This document shows positions 18,532 to 27,585 of a stretch of DNA of 64,000 bases, piece after piece; the first letter of the stretch is position 1, and every line of letters starts with the position of its first letter. Source of the stretch: Bradyrhizobium sp. WSM471. Lineage in GTDB: Bacteria; Pseudomonadota; Alphaproteobacteria; Rhizobiales; Xanthobacteraceae. The DNA is taken from contig NZ_CM001442.1 in NCBI RefSeq assembly GCF_000244915.1, positions 930,001 to 994,000 on the forward strand, read 5' to 3'. The notes beneath the pieces were generated by a model that was not told the origin of the DNA, ran no database searches, and saw nothing but the letters and a program-made list of their open reading frames with translations. The translations under genes and the position numbers were made by a program.

Positions 18532-19380
18532 ATGATCATCGACGCTCACCAGCATTTCTGGGATCCCGCGCGCGCCGACTATCCCTGGATGGACGCGCCC
18601 GAGCTCACGCCGATCCGGCGTGCCTTCGGTCCGGCCGATCTCGCGCCGCTCTTGAAGGCGAACGGCATCGACGCGAGCATCCTGGTGCAGTGCCGCTCCG
18701 AGCTGGCGGAGACCGAGGAATTCCTGCGGATCGCGCATGCGACGCCCTCGGTGATCGGCGTCGTCGGCTGGGCTGATCTGACCGACGCTGCACTCGGCGA
18801 GACGCTGGACCGGCTGCGCGCTTCGCCCGGCGGCGACAAGCTGGTCGGCATCCGCCATCAGGTCCATGACGAGGCCGACCCGGATTGGCTGTTGCGCGAG
18901 GACGTTCAGCGCGGCCTCACGGCCGTGTTCGCGCACGATCTTGCCTACGATTTCCTGGTCCGCACCCGCGAGCTGCCGGCCGCGATCGCAACCGCACAGG
19001 CCTTCCCGCAGGCGCGCTTCGTGCTCGACCACGCAGCCAAGCCGCCGATCGCCGATGGTGGAAGCACTGTATGGTCCAATGGCATCGCGGCACTCGCGGC
19101 CTGCGGCAATGTCTGGTGCAAGGTCTCGGGGCTGGCGACGGAAGCGGTTTGGAGCGACTGGAATGCGGAGCGGCTGTTTCCGTTCGTCGCGCACGCCGCG
19201 ACATGCTTTGGCGAAGATCGCCTGATCTTCGGCTCGGACTGGCCGGTATGTTTGCTCGCGGGCAGCTATGGTGAGATCAAGGGCGCGCTGGAGGCCTGCC
19301 TGACGAAGCTCGGGCCGCAGGTGCGGGAGAAGGCGTTCGGTGTGAATGCCAAGGCCGCGTATCGGCTGGCGGTGAGTTGA
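18532..19380 (+). CDS. Amidohydrolase family, L-fuconolactonase-like hydrolase
   Basis: A 282-residue TIM-barrel amidohydrolase of the COG3618 group. It has the N-terminal metal motif DAHQHFWD, FVLDHAAKPPI with its histidine, the WCKVSGL segment and the late FGSDWPVCLL aspartate. Characterised members hydrolyse sugar lactones (fuconolactone, rhamnonolactone) or related compounds. It follows the aldose dehydrogenase by 3 bases, so a lactone from that enzyme is the likely substrate. A dehydratase and aldolase, which would finish a fucose-type route, are not in the window. Confidence 0.88.
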   Translation: MIIDAHQHFWDPARADYPWMDAPELTPIRRAFGPADLAPLLKANGIDASILVQCRSELAETEEFLRIAHATPSVIGVVGWADLTDAALGETLDRLRASPGGDKLVGIRHQVHDEADPDWLLREDVQRGLTAVFAHDLAYDFLVRTRELPAAIATAQAFPQARFVLDHAAKPPIADGGSTVWSNGIAALAACGNVWCKVSGLATEAVWSDWNAERLFPFVAHAATCFGEDRLIFGSDWPVCLLAGSYGEIKGALEACLTKLGPQVREKAFGVNAKAAYRLAVS

Positions 19381-19401
19381 AGCCGCAGCGCGCGTGTCGC
19401 T

Positions 19402-20205
19402 TCAGTGTTTGTCCCCAAACACCAGATCCAGCGCCGCATCGTACGTCGTCCGCACCAGCTCCGGATGCAGCTTCGACAGCGCCTCCATCATCACGCCGGA
19501 ATTGATCTCGAGCACGTGCCAGACGCCCTCGACGCGCACGAGGTCGATCGAGGCGAAGGTGACGCCGATGGCATGGGCGGCGTCGATGGCGAGCTTTGCG
19601 CAGGCTGTGCGAAGATCGCCGTCCTGCATCAGCACGGGCTTTGCGCCCGCATCGAGATTGTGCCGCCAATCCGAGCCACGCTGCTTGCTGTAGACGACGA
19701 GTGGCACATCATCGAGCAGGACCACGCGAACTTCGTCCTCGATCACGACATAGGGTGAGATCACGAGTCCGGCGCTCATCGAAAAGGCTTCGCCAACCGC
19801 ATGATCGAGCTCTGTTTCCGTCGTTACCCTGAAAACGGATCGTCCCGACGTCCCCTCGTTCGGCTTCACCACCACGCCTTGCGGATTGTCGTGAAGCAGT
19901 GCCAGCATTGCCTCTCGCCAGGCGACGCCGACAACTTTCTCGCCCAATTTGGGATTGAGGAAGAGGCGATGGGGAATGCAGGGCACGCCCTCGAGCGCGA
20001 GCACTTCGGCGGTGGCCGATTTGTCGTTGGCCAGGCGGTGCGCGATGGCGCTGTTGAGGCCAATGTCGTAGCCGAACGCGAAGCGGCGTTGCTCGCCCCG
20101 GCGCATCGCGAGCAGCCAGCCATCGGCACGGACATCGAGCGCAATGCTATGGGTTGCGCAATAGCGCTTGATCGCCTGGACGAAGATCCGCTCGCCGCTC
20201 GCCAT
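19402..20205 (-). CDS. ATP-grasp domain protein
   Basis: The 267-residue product has an ATP-grasp fold like the RimK/glutathione-synthetase group: VVVKPNEGTSGRSVFRV as the ATP-binding strand-lysine, LVISPYVVIEDEVRVVLLDD, and the metal end VEGVWHVLEINSGVMMEAL. These enzymes join a carboxylate to an amine or thiol via an acyl-phosphate. The start chosen is ATG 20205 (MASGERIFVQAIKRYC); the upstream in-frame extension to 20484 is antisense to the promoter region and lacks family sequence. No partner gene suggests the substrate. It is convergent with the lactonase gene, 21 bases apart. Confidence 0.85.
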   Translation of the reverse strand: MASGERIFVQAIKRYCATHSIALDVRADGWLLAMRRGEQRRFAFGYDIGLNSAIAHRLANDKSATAEVLALEGVPCIPHRLFLNPKLGEKVVGVAWREAMLALLHDNPQGVVVKPNEGTSGRSVFRVTTETELDHAVGEAFSMSAGLVISPYVVIEDEVRVVLLDDVPLVVYSKQRGSDWRHNLDAGAKPVLMQDGDLRTACAKLAIDAAHAIGVTFASIDLVRVEGVWHVLEINSGVMMEALSKLHPELVRTTYDAALDLVFGDKH

Positions 20206-20598
20206 GTGTCTCAGCCGCCAGTTTCCAGTTCCAGTCGATCTTGGCGCCAAAAGCCGCAAAATCCGGGAAACGGCGCCAAACGGGGGTGAAATCAGAGCTA
20301 TTCTTAATGAAATTCTCGCGAGCGCTACGGAAATTAAGTGCTGTATTCGAGCCTCGGAGGGAAAAGAAATTGCCCTCCGCATGCGCCGGACAGCAGATCC
20401 ATTAATGATGCGACCATTTCCGCCGCAAATGCCGGTTTGACCGGCATCAATTGCATCCGGAACGAGGTTGATTATTGGTCTCAATGGCGTAGATCACACT
20501 CGCGAAATCCTCCGCCATGGCAATGGTGTCCGCCCCGCTTTCAGGGGCCGGGCAGCGCTTTTGCCCTAAACCCGCAATTATTCGGAATATCGAAAGTC
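20206..20598. other. Divergent intergenic region (393 bases)
   Basis: This region separates the ATP-grasp gene (reverse) from the ferredoxin-NADP reductase gene (forward). It is less GC-rich than its flanks, especially 20280-20480, and should hold both promoters. I see no convincing gene; open frames crossing it are in-frame extensions of the two flanking genes. A short perfect repeat pair CCGGTTTGACCGG occurs near 20429-20441 (CCGGT..ACCGG). Confidence 0.6.
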
Positions 20599-21372
20599 AT
20601 GAGCGCGTTTTACCGAGAGAAGGTTCTTTCCGTCCAGCACTGGACCGACACCCTGTTCAGCTTTCGCGCCACCCGCGATTCCGGCTTCCGCTTCCAGAAC
20701 GGCCAGTTCGCGATGATCGGCCTCGAGGTTGAGGGCCGCCCGCTGCTCCGCGCCTACAGCATGGCGAGCGCCAATCACGAGGAAGAGCTCGAGTTCTTCT
20801 CGATCAAGGTTCAGGACGGCCCGCTGACGTCGCGTCTCCAGAAGATCAAGGAAGGCGACACCATCCTGGTCGGCCGCAAGGCGACCGGCACGCTGATCAC
20901 CGACAACCTCATTCCCGGCAAGCGGCTGATGCTGCTCTCGACCGGCACGGGCCTGGCGCCCTTCGCCAGCCTGATCAAGGACCCCGAGGTTTACGACCAA
21001 TTCGACAGCATCGTGCTGGTGCACGGGTGCCGTCAGGTCTCCGAGCTCGCCTATGGCGAGAAGCTCGTCGCCGGTCTTCGCGAGGACGAACTGTTCGGGG
21101 AGTTGCTCGCGGACAAGCTCATCTACTACCCGACCGTGACCCGCGAGCCGTTCAAGAACCGCGGCCGCATCACCGACCTCATCAGCTCCGAGCAGATCTT
21201 CAACGACATCGGCCAGGGGCCGCTCGACATCGCGACCGACCGCATCATGATGTGCGGCAGCCCGGCGATGCTCGAGGAGCTGAAACTGATGTTCGAGGGC
21301 CGCGACTTTGTCGAGGGCTCCGGCAACAAGCCCGGCCATTTCGTGATCGAAAAGGCGTTCGTCGAGCGGTAG
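20599..21372 (+). CDS. fpr: Ferredoxin--NADP+ reductase
   Basis: The 257-residue flavoenzyme matches the bacterial subclass I FPR family in length and motifs: the FAD-binding RAYSMAS (about residues 51-57), the NADP-binding LSTGTGLAPFASLI, the MMCGSPAML segment, and the C-terminal EKAFVER ending. It transfers electrons between NADPH and ferredoxin or flavodoxin, in redox balance or oxidative stress. I chose ATG 20599 (MSAFYREKVLSVQHW), the conserved family start; the frame is open upstream to 20338 but that part is unrelated. It could supply electrons to the distant P450, though nothing links them. Confidence 0.95.
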   Translation: MSAFYREKVLSVQHWTDTLFSFRATRDSGFRFQNGQFAMIGLEVEGRPLLRAYSMASANHEEELEFFSIKVQDGPLTSRLQKIKEGDTILVGRKATGTLITDNLIPGKRLMLLSTGTGLAPFASLIKDPEVYDQFDSIVLVHGCRQVSELAYGEKLVAGLREDELFGELLADKLIYYPTVTREPFKNRGRITDLISSEQIFNDIGQGPLDIATDRIMMCGSPAMLEELKLMFEGRDFVEGSGNKPGHFVIEKAFVER

Positions 21373-21383
21373 GCCCTCTCGAC

Positions 21384-21496
21384 GTCGTCCTGGCGAAAGC
21401 CAGGACCTATACCCGCCGAATGAAGTTTGGCGAAGGCTGCTCGTTGTCAGTCCTCGAATCCGCCCCCTTAGGGGGCATCGCTTTCGCCAGGACGAC
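21384..21496. repeat. Palindromic intergenic repeat, family A copy 1
   Basis: The ends are perfect 17-bp inverted repeats (GTCGTCCTGGCGAAAGC and GCTTTCGCCAGGACGAC). The left arm also contains its own hairpin GTCCTGGC-GAAA-GCCAGGAC with a GNRA-type loop. Two more copies occur at 43582-43697 and around the insertion element at 44291-45823. The interior differs between copies. Bradyrhizobial genomes are known to me to carry many such elements. Confidence 0.85.
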
Positions 21497-21669
21497 GGCT
21501 GTGCGTAAAGCGCCTCGACCGGTTAATGCCCGCCCTCTGCTGCACCGCAGCAGCCCGCCCATCGGGCTGATTGATTTGTCCCCGCCGAATTCGCTAGCGT
21601 GAAACAACCGCCGCGTCATATCCGTATGACAGGCGCGGGCGTATCGTACCGCCTCATGCTGGCGAGAGG

Positions 21670-23391
21670 ATGGGAATCGTGGCCGACGTGAATAAGACGC
21701 AGGAATCGTCCAACTTATCGTCCAACTTATCGCCCAAATGGCTGCCGCTGGCGGAAGAGGGGATCATGGAAACCCTGCTGCTGCCATTCTCCCCGCGCTT
21801 CATCGTCCTGACGATCTGCGCGGTGGTCACCGCGCTTCTGATCGGCATCGGCATCGCCGACCGCAAGATCTTCGACATCCTGCTGATCCCGATCCTGATC
21901 TTCGGCGCGTTGACGGCTCTTGGCGTCCGCGACCTCATGCAGAAGGGTCACGCCGTTCTGCGCAACTACCCGATCTCGGCGCATATCCGTTTTTTGCTCG
22001 AAGAGATACGCCCGGAGATGCGGCAGTACTTCTTCGAGAGCGAGAAGGACGGCATGCCGTTCTCGCGCGACATCCGTGCGGTGGTCTATCAGCGCGCCAA
22101 GATGCAGCTCGACAAGCGTCCGTTCGGCACCCAGGAGGACGTCTACCGCCAGGGTTATGAGTGGATGCATCATTCGGTCTCTCCGAAGACGCATGCCGAG
22201 GAGAAATTCCGCGTCACCATCGGCGGACCGGATTGCGCCAAGCCGTATTCGGCTTCGGTGTTCAACATTTCCGCCATGAGTTTTGGCGCGCTCAGCCCGA
22301 ACGCCGTGCGCGCGCTGAATGCCGGCGCCAAGAAGGGCGGCTTCGCGCACGACACCGGCGAGGGCGGCTTCAGCCCCTATCACGCGGAGATGGGCGGCGA
22401 CATCATCTGGGAGATCGGCTCGGGCTATTTCGGTTGCCGCCATCTCGACGGCACCTTCGATCCCGAAGCCTTCGCGCGCGTCGCGAGCCAGGACCAGATC
22501 AAGATGGTCGAGCTCAAGATCAGCCAGGGCGCCAAGCCCGGTCATGGCGGCGTGCTGCCGGCGGCGAAAGTCTCGGAGGAGATCTCCAAGATCCGCGGGG
22601 TCGCCATGGGCGAGGATTGCATCTCGCCGGCCTCGCATCGCGCCTTCTCGACGCCAACAGGCATGATGCAGTTCATCGGCGAGATGCGAAAGCTCTCCGG
22701 CGGCAAGCCGACCGGCTTCAAGCTGTGCATCGGCCATCCCTGGGAATTCTTGGCGATCTGCAAGGCGATGATAGAGACCGGCATCTATCCCGATTTCATC
22801 GTCGTCGACGGCAACGAGGGCGGCACCGGTGCCGCGCCACTGGAGTTCATGGACCATCTGGGCATGCCCATGCGCGAGGGCGTCAGTTTCGTCCACAACG
22901 CGCTGATCGGCATCAACGCGCGCGACCGCATCAAGATCGGCGCCTCCGGCAAGATCGCGACCGCGTTCGACATGGCACGCGCCATGTCGATCGGCGCGGA
23001 CTACTGCAATTCGGCACGCGGCTTCATGTTCTCGCTCGGCTGTATCCAGTCGCTGAGCTGCCACACCGACCGCTGCCCGACCGGCGTCGCGACGCAGGAC
23101 CCGACGCGGGCGCGCGCGCTCTACGTGCCGCTCAAGATCGACCGCGTGCACAATTATCACTTGGCGACGCTGCACTCGCTGACCGAGCTGATCGCCGCGG
23201 CCGGTCTCGAGCATCCGCAGCAGCTGCGCCCGATCCACTTCTCCCAGCGCACCTCGACGACGGACGTGAAATCCTTCGCGCAGCTTTATCCGTCGCTGCG
23301 TCCGGGCGAGCTGCTCGAAGGCACCGAAGACCCGCGCTTCCGCGACGCCTGGCGGATGGCGCGGACGGAGACGTTCCAGCCGGCGCTGTAG
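21670..23391 (+). CDS. Membrane-anchored FMN-binding glutamate-synthase-domain protein
   Basis: A 573-residue protein with two N-terminal transmembrane helices (about residues 55-90). A glutamate synthase large-subunit-type FMN barrel follows (about 150-540): FNISAMSFGALSPNAVRALN, HDTGEGGFSPYH, KISQGAKPGHGGVLP, VVDGNEGGTGAAPLEFMDHLGMP and a cluster SCHTDRCPTGVATQDP, whose cysteines suit an Fe-S centre. It lacks the amidotransferase domain of true GltB. Such standalone proteins are widespread, but their reaction is unproven. ATG 21670 overlaps its own GAGAGG; ATG 21769 (METLLLPFSPRF) is a plausible shorter start. Confidence 0.88.
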   Translation: MGIVADVNKTQESSNLSSNLSPKWLPLAEEGIMETLLLPFSPRFIVLTICAVVTALLIGIGIADRKIFDILLIPILIFGALTALGVRDLMQKGHAVLRNYPISAHIRFLLEEIRPEMRQYFFESEKDGMPFSRDIRAVVYQRAKMQLDKRPFGTQEDVYRQGYEWMHHSVSPKTHAEEKFRVTIGGPDCAKPYSASVFNISAMSFGALSPNAVRALNAGAKKGGFAHDTGEGGFSPYHAEMGGDIIWEIGSGYFGCRHLDGTFDPEAFARVASQDQIKMVELKISQGAKPGHGGVLPAAKVSEEISKIRGVAMGEDCISPASHRAFSTPTGMMQFIGEMRKLSGGKPTGFKLCIGHPWEFLAICKAMIETGIYPDFIVVDGNEGGTGAAPLEFMDHLGMPMREGVSFVHNALIGINARDRIKIGASGKIATAFDMARAMSIGADYCNSARGFMFSLGCIQSLSCHTDRCPTGVATQDPTRARALYVPLKIDRVHNYHLATLHSLTELIAAAGLEHPQQLRPIHFSQRTSTTDVKSFAQLYPSLRPGELLEGTEDPRFRDAWRMARTETFQPAL

Positions 23392-23493
23392 GACGCCGGT
23401 CCACTTGCAAGGCCGCAGGCCCCCCGTGCGTAAAGGCATCGCAGCGAGGGCTGCGTTTAACGTTTGGTTCAACTTTGGGTGTAGATTGTCGCC

Positions 23494-23736
23494 ATGGACG
23501 AGCGGCGCGACAAGGCAAGGCATCGCGTGCTGAAGGCCGGGACGATCGAGTTCGGCGGCGGCGGCGCGATCGACTGCACCATCCGCAACCTGTCAGATAC
23601 CGGCGCCGCGCTCGACGTCAGCAGTCCCGTCGGCATCCCCGATCATTTCAGCCTGTTGGTCCAGGCCGACGGAACACATCTCGGCTGCACCGTGATCTGG
23701 CGCAAGGAAAAGCGGATCGGGGTGAGGTTCGGGTGA
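23494..23736 (+). CDS. PilZ-domain protein
   Basis: The 80-residue product is a single PilZ domain. It has the N-terminal arginine-rich element RRDKARHRVLKAG and the central NLSDTGAALDVSS, which corresponds to the D/NxSxxG motif; together these bind cyclic di-GMP in the family. The remaining beta strands (CTVIWRKEKRIGVRFG) are typical. It would act as a c-di-GMP-responsive adaptor. The only c-di-GMP enzyme in the window is the EAL protein at 49622-51838, far away. Confidence 0.87.
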   Translation: MDERRDKARHRVLKAGTIEFGGGGAIDCTIRNLSDTGAALDVSSPVGIPDHFSLLVQADGTHLGCTVIWRKEKRIGVRFG

Positions 23737-23777
23737 GGGGCTTGAGTTTGGCGCAGGCTCTAACCACAAACTCCGCC

Positions 23778-23941
23778 GTCGTCCCGGACAAGCGCCAGCG
23801 CAGATCCGGGACCCATACCGCGTGATCTGTCGATCATGCGCAGACAGCAGTACCGCGCAACTGCCAGTCTTCGCCAAACTCAATCCTGTGGCTATGGGTC
23901 CCGGATCTGCGCTCCGCTTCGCTGCGCTTGTCCGGGACGAC
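23778..23941. repeat. Palindromic intergenic repeat, family B
   Basis: The ends are inverted: GTCGTCCCGGACAAGCG at the left and CGCTTGTCCGGGACGAC at the right. Inner parts also match (ATCCGGGACCCATA and TATGGGTCCCGGAT). It resembles family A in layout (GTCGTCC outer, GGACCCATA inner) but differs in the arm body, so the families may share an origin. It sits between the PilZ gene and the convergent CorC-type gene. Confidence 0.8.
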
Positions 23942-23950
23942 GAGAGTGGC

Positions 23951-25246
23951 TCACCCCGTCTCTACTTCGCTCCGCCGGCTCGCGAGAATCTTGTCGATCC
24001 TCCGTCCGTCGAGATCGACCACCTCGATGTGCCAGTCGCCGAAGTCGAAGGCGTCGCCGACATCAGGCAGCACGTTGAACTGTTGCAGCACGAGGCCGGC
24101 GACGGTGTTGTAGCGGTGCGGCGGCAGTTCGATGCCGAGCAGCTCGCCGAATTCGTCGACCGGCATCCAGCCTGACACCAGCAGCGAATCGTCCGCGCGC
24201 TTAACGTAGGCCGGTTCCGGCGGACCTTCCTCGGAATGGAAGGCGCCGACGATGGATTCCAGAATGTCAGCCGTCGTCACGATGCCTTCGAAGGCGCCGT
24301 ATTCGTCGTAGACGAGGCCGACATGCACCGGCGCAGCCTTCAGGATCGCCAGCACGTCGCGGGCATCGGCCGAGGCGGGAATGCCGGGCGCCTCGCGGAC
24401 CAGCACGCGCAAATCCGGCGTGCGCTCGTTCATGAAGGCGACCAGCAGGTCCTTGGCCTGGAGCACGCCAATCGGCTTGTCGCGGTCGCCGTCGGACACG
24501 GGAAAGCGCGAATGCGGACTCTTGGCGATGGTCGCTTGAATGCTCTCCGGCGTATCGTTCAGGTCGATCTCGTTGACCTCCGTGCGCGGCGTCATGATCG
24601 CGCCGACCGGCCGGTCGCCGAGCCGCATCACGCCCGCGATCATCTCCTTTTCACCTGACTCGAGCACGCCCGCGCTTTCGGCTTCGCTGACGAGATGATG
24701 GATCTCGTCTTCCGAGACCTTCTCTTCGGACTTGCCGCCATGGCCGAGCAGCGTGAGGATCAGCTTGCCGGAGAGATCGAGCAGGAAGACCAGCGGCAGC
24801 GAGACCTTCGCAAGCACGTGCATCGCGGGTGCAACCCTAACCGCGATGCTTTCGGGATCGCGCAGCGCCACCTGCTTGGGCACCAGTTCGCCGACGATCA
24901 GGGTGGCGTAGGTGATGAGCGTGACAACCAGGCCCACGCCGACGATGTCGGCAATTCCTGCGGACAGGCCGAGTTCGAGCAGCCATTGCGTCAGCCGCTG
25001 TCCGAGCGTCGCGCCCGAAAACGCGCCGGAGAGGACGCCGACCAGCGTGATCCCGATCTGCACCGTCGAGAGGAATTTGCCGGGATCGGCTGCGAGCGTC
25101 AGCGCCCGCTCGGCGCCGCGGACCCCCTTGGCGGCGAGCATCGACAGCCGGGCCGGGCGTGACGAGACCACGGCCAGCTCGGACATGGACAGCAAGCCGT
25201 TGATGACGATCAGGACGACGACGATGGCGAGTTCGGCGGAGAGCAT
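23951..25246 (-). CDS. CNNM/CorC-family hemolysin-like membrane protein
   Basis: A 431-residue protein with the standard order: DUF21/CNNM membrane domain (about residues 1-190, four hydrophobic segments, LVPKQVALRDPE), a CBS pair (about 205-335, IMTPRTEVNEIDLND and VYDEYGAFEGIVTTADILE), and a C-terminal CorC/HlyC transporter-associated domain (about 345-425). Relatives are linked to Mg2+ or other divalent-cation handling. The reverse gene starts at ATG 25246. The hemolysin name is historical and does not imply toxin activity. Confidence 0.92.
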   Translation of the reverse strand: MLSAELAIVVVLIVINGLLSMSELAVVSSRPARLSMLAAKGVRGAERALTLAADPGKFLSTVQIGITLVGVLSGAFSGATLGQRLTQWLLELGLSAGIADIVGVGLVVTLITYATLIVGELVPKQVALRDPESIAVRVAPAMHVLAKVSLPLVFLLDLSGKLILTLLGHGGKSEEKVSEDEIHHLVSEAESAGVLESGEKEMIAGVMRLGDRPVGAIMTPRTEVNEIDLNDTPESIQATIAKSPHSRFPVSDGDRDKPIGVLQAKDLLVAFMNERTPDLRVLVREAPGIPASADARDVLAILKAAPVHVGLVYDEYGAFEGIVTTADILESIVGAFHSEEGPPEPAYVKRADDSLLVSGWMPVDEFGELLGIELPPHRYNTVAGLVLQQFNVLPDVGDAFDFGDWHIEVVDLDGRRIDKILASRRSEVETG

Positions 25247-25488
25247 TGATGTTCCGAGGTAAGGGAGTGTGGCGCGTATGGCAGCACAGGCCTTGATATA
25301 GGTATTCGAGGACGAAATGCCGACGATTCTGTCGCATCCGTCACCGCGAGGGAACCTCGGCGACGCCGTCCCGGAAGGTGCTCGAAGCCCATACCCCGCG
25401 GAACTACGGGCATGCCGTTGCTTAACGGGCTCTTAGCGGCGACCAGCTAGGTTCTCGACATTTGCAGGAATGTATTCGGGGGATCAGA

Positions 25489-27564
25489 ATGCGGATCGGG
25501 AAACTTTTTGCGCTGTCGATGCTGACGGTGACGGTGTTTGCAGTCATCCTTGGCGCCGAGGTGCTCATACCCCAGGCGCGCATCTTCACGAACCGCTCCG
25601 ACGCGATCAAGACAGTAGACGCCTTTGGTGCGACCTTGATGGTCAGTCAGCACGTTGCCGGCCTTCGTGCCCCCTACATTTCCCCGATCTTCCAGGAGAA
25701 TTCTGCGACGCAGGCCCAGATCGACGGCGCCGCGAAAGCCGCGAAAGCGGCCGATGCCGCATTCGAGGGGGCAAGGCGCGCCATCCTTGTGCTGGATGAT
25801 TCCGGACCGATGATCGAAAACCTGGACCGTACCGCCCGGCGGCTCAAGGATATCTACACCGCTGCAGACCGCGCGATGAGCGTGCCCCTGGCGGCGCGCG
25901 ACAGCGCTGTGGTCAAGGGCTTCCTACCGGGCGTTGCAGAGGTCATCGGCAATATCGAGCCGATCATGAACCGGCTCGAAGCGAAGGTCATCAATGCCGA
26001 TTCCTCGCTTGCGGCACTGTTGGGCCTGGCGCGAACCGCACAGGATCTGCGCGTCTCGGCCGGCAGCCGGGCCGCCACGCTGTCGCCGGCGCTGAGCGCA
26101 CGCCGACCGCTCACGGCAGCCGAATTCTCGCTGATGGATCGTATGCAGGGGCGTGTCGAGGCGGACCGCGAGCGCATCGAGGCCGGCATCGACCAGCTCG
26201 GAAGCCCGCCTCGCATCGCCACCGCGCTGAAAGCGGCGATCGATTCTTATTTTGGGAAAGCAGCCGCTGCCGTGGACAAGGAGATGCCTGCGGCACGTGG
26301 CGACGGCAAGTACGGCATCAACGCCGAAGAGCTGGCCACAGTCATTGTGCCCGCCATCCAGATGTTCTACGGCGTGCGCGATGCCGCGCTCGCGGAAGCT
26401 GCCGAGCGCGCCTCGGCCGCGCGCGATGGCGCGCTGGCGATGCTCGCGCTCGCGGGCGTGGCGGTGCTGGCGCTGCTGGGGACACTCGGTGGCGTGACCA
26501 TGATGCTGCGCAGGCGCGTGGTGTCGCCGCTCAGCCGGCTCGCAGACGTGATCGCAACGCTCGCCGCCGGACAGCACGAGGTCGAGATTCCCGTGACGGG
26601 CCGCAATGACGAGATCAGCCAGGTGGCGGGCTCGCTCCAGCACTTCAAGGATTCGCTCTCGGCCAAGAAGGCCGCCGACGAGGCCGCCGCGGTGGAAGCC
26701 GAGGCGAAACTCCGGCGCAGCCAGCGCATGGACCAGATCGCGCGCGATTTCGAAGCGTTGATCGGCGAGGTCATCAACACCGTCTCGTCGGCATCGTCGG
26801 AGCTGGAAGTGTCGGCGGGAACGCTGACGAGCACCGCCGATCAATCGGAAAAGGTCACCGCAACCGTCGCGGCCGCCTCCGAGCAGGCCTCCAGCAACGT
26901 GCAGACCGTTGCCGCGGCCGCGGAGGAAATGGCGTCCTCGGTCGACGAGATCGGCCGGCAGGTCCAGGACTCCGCGCGGGTGGCCAGCGAAGCGGTGCAG
27001 CAGGCTGCGCGGACCAACGACTATGTCGGCGAGCTCGCCAAGGCTGCCGGCCGGATCGGCGACGTCGTCGAACTCATCAGCCAGATCGCGGGCCAGACCA
27101 ATCTTCTGGCGCTCAATGCCACGATCGAGGCGGCGCGCGCCGGCGAGGCCGGACGCGGCTTCGCCGTGGTCGCCTCCGAGGTCAAGGCACTCGCCGAGCA
27201 GACCGCCAAGGCCACCGGCGAGATCAGCCAGCAGATCACGGGAATCCAGAGCGCGACGGAGGATTCCGTTGGCGCCATCAAGTCGATCAGCGACACCATC
27301 ACCCGCATGTCCGAGATCGCATCGGCGATCGCCTCCGCGGTCGAGGAGCAGGGCGCGGCGACGCGGGAGATTTCCCGCAACGTGCAGCAGGCGGCGCGCG
27401 GCACCCAACAGGTCTCCGCCAGCATCGTCGACGTGCAGCGCGGCGCGAGCCAGACCGGATCGGCCTCCTCCACCGTGCTCGCGTCAGCGAAGTCGCTGTC
27501 CGGCGAGAGCAGCCGCCTCAAGCTCGAGGTCAGGAAGTTCCTGGACGCGATCCGGGCGGCCTAG
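25489..27564 (+). CDS. Methyl-accepting chemotaxis protein
   Basis: A 691-residue chemoreceptor. An N-terminal transmembrane helix (residues 5-25) is followed by a periplasmic, mostly helical sensor region (about 30-310) and a second membrane helix (about 315-340). HAMP follows (about 345-395, [22 protein letters not shown]), then the signalling domain with the conserved hairpin tip [35 protein letters not shown]. It signals to CheA/CheW. The ligand is unknown. ATG 25489 has GGGGGA 6 bases upstream, preferred to the frame start at 25462. There are no che genes nearby. Confidence 0.93.
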   Translation: MRIGKLFALSMLTVTVFAVILGAEVLIPQARIFTNRSDAIKTVDAFGATLMVSQHVAGLRAPYISPIFQENSATQAQIDGAAKAAKAADAAFEGARRAILVLDDSGPMIENLDRTARRLKDIYTAADRAMSVPLAARDSAVVKGFLPGVAEVIGNIEPIMNRLEAKVINADSSLAALLGLARTAQDLRVSAGSRAATLSPALSARRPLTAAEFSLMDRMQGRVEADRERIEAGIDQLGSPPRIATALKAAIDSYFGKAAAAVDKEMPAARGDGKYGINAEELATVIVPAIQMFYGVRDAALAEAAERASAARDGALAMLALAGVAVLALLGTLGGVTMMLRRRVVSPLSRLADVIATLAAGQHEVEIPVTGRNDEISQVAGSLQHFKDSLSAKKAADEAAAVEAEAKLRRSQRMDQIARDFEALIGEVINTVSSASSELEVSAGTLTSTADQSEKVTATVAAASEQASSNVQTVAAAAEEMASSVDEIGRQVQDSARVASEAVQQAARTNDYVGELAKAAGRIGDVVELISQIAGQTNLLALNATIEAARAGEAGRGFAVVASEVKALAEQTAKATGEISQQITGIQSATEDSVGAIKSISDTITRMSEIASAIASAVEEQGAATREISRNVQQAARGTQQVSASIVDVQRGASQTGSASSTVLASAKSLSGESSRLKLEVRKFLDAIRAA

Positions 27565-27585
27565 AAAACGCGCCGCGGGGAGCGC

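Noticed and set aside
17389..19194. 601-codon reverse-strand open frame
   Set aside because: Antisense of the aldose dehydrogenase and lactonase genes; no motif, and both forward genes are clear.
21727..23523. 598-codon reverse-strand open frame
   Set aside because: Antisense of the glutamate-synthase-like gene; no family features.
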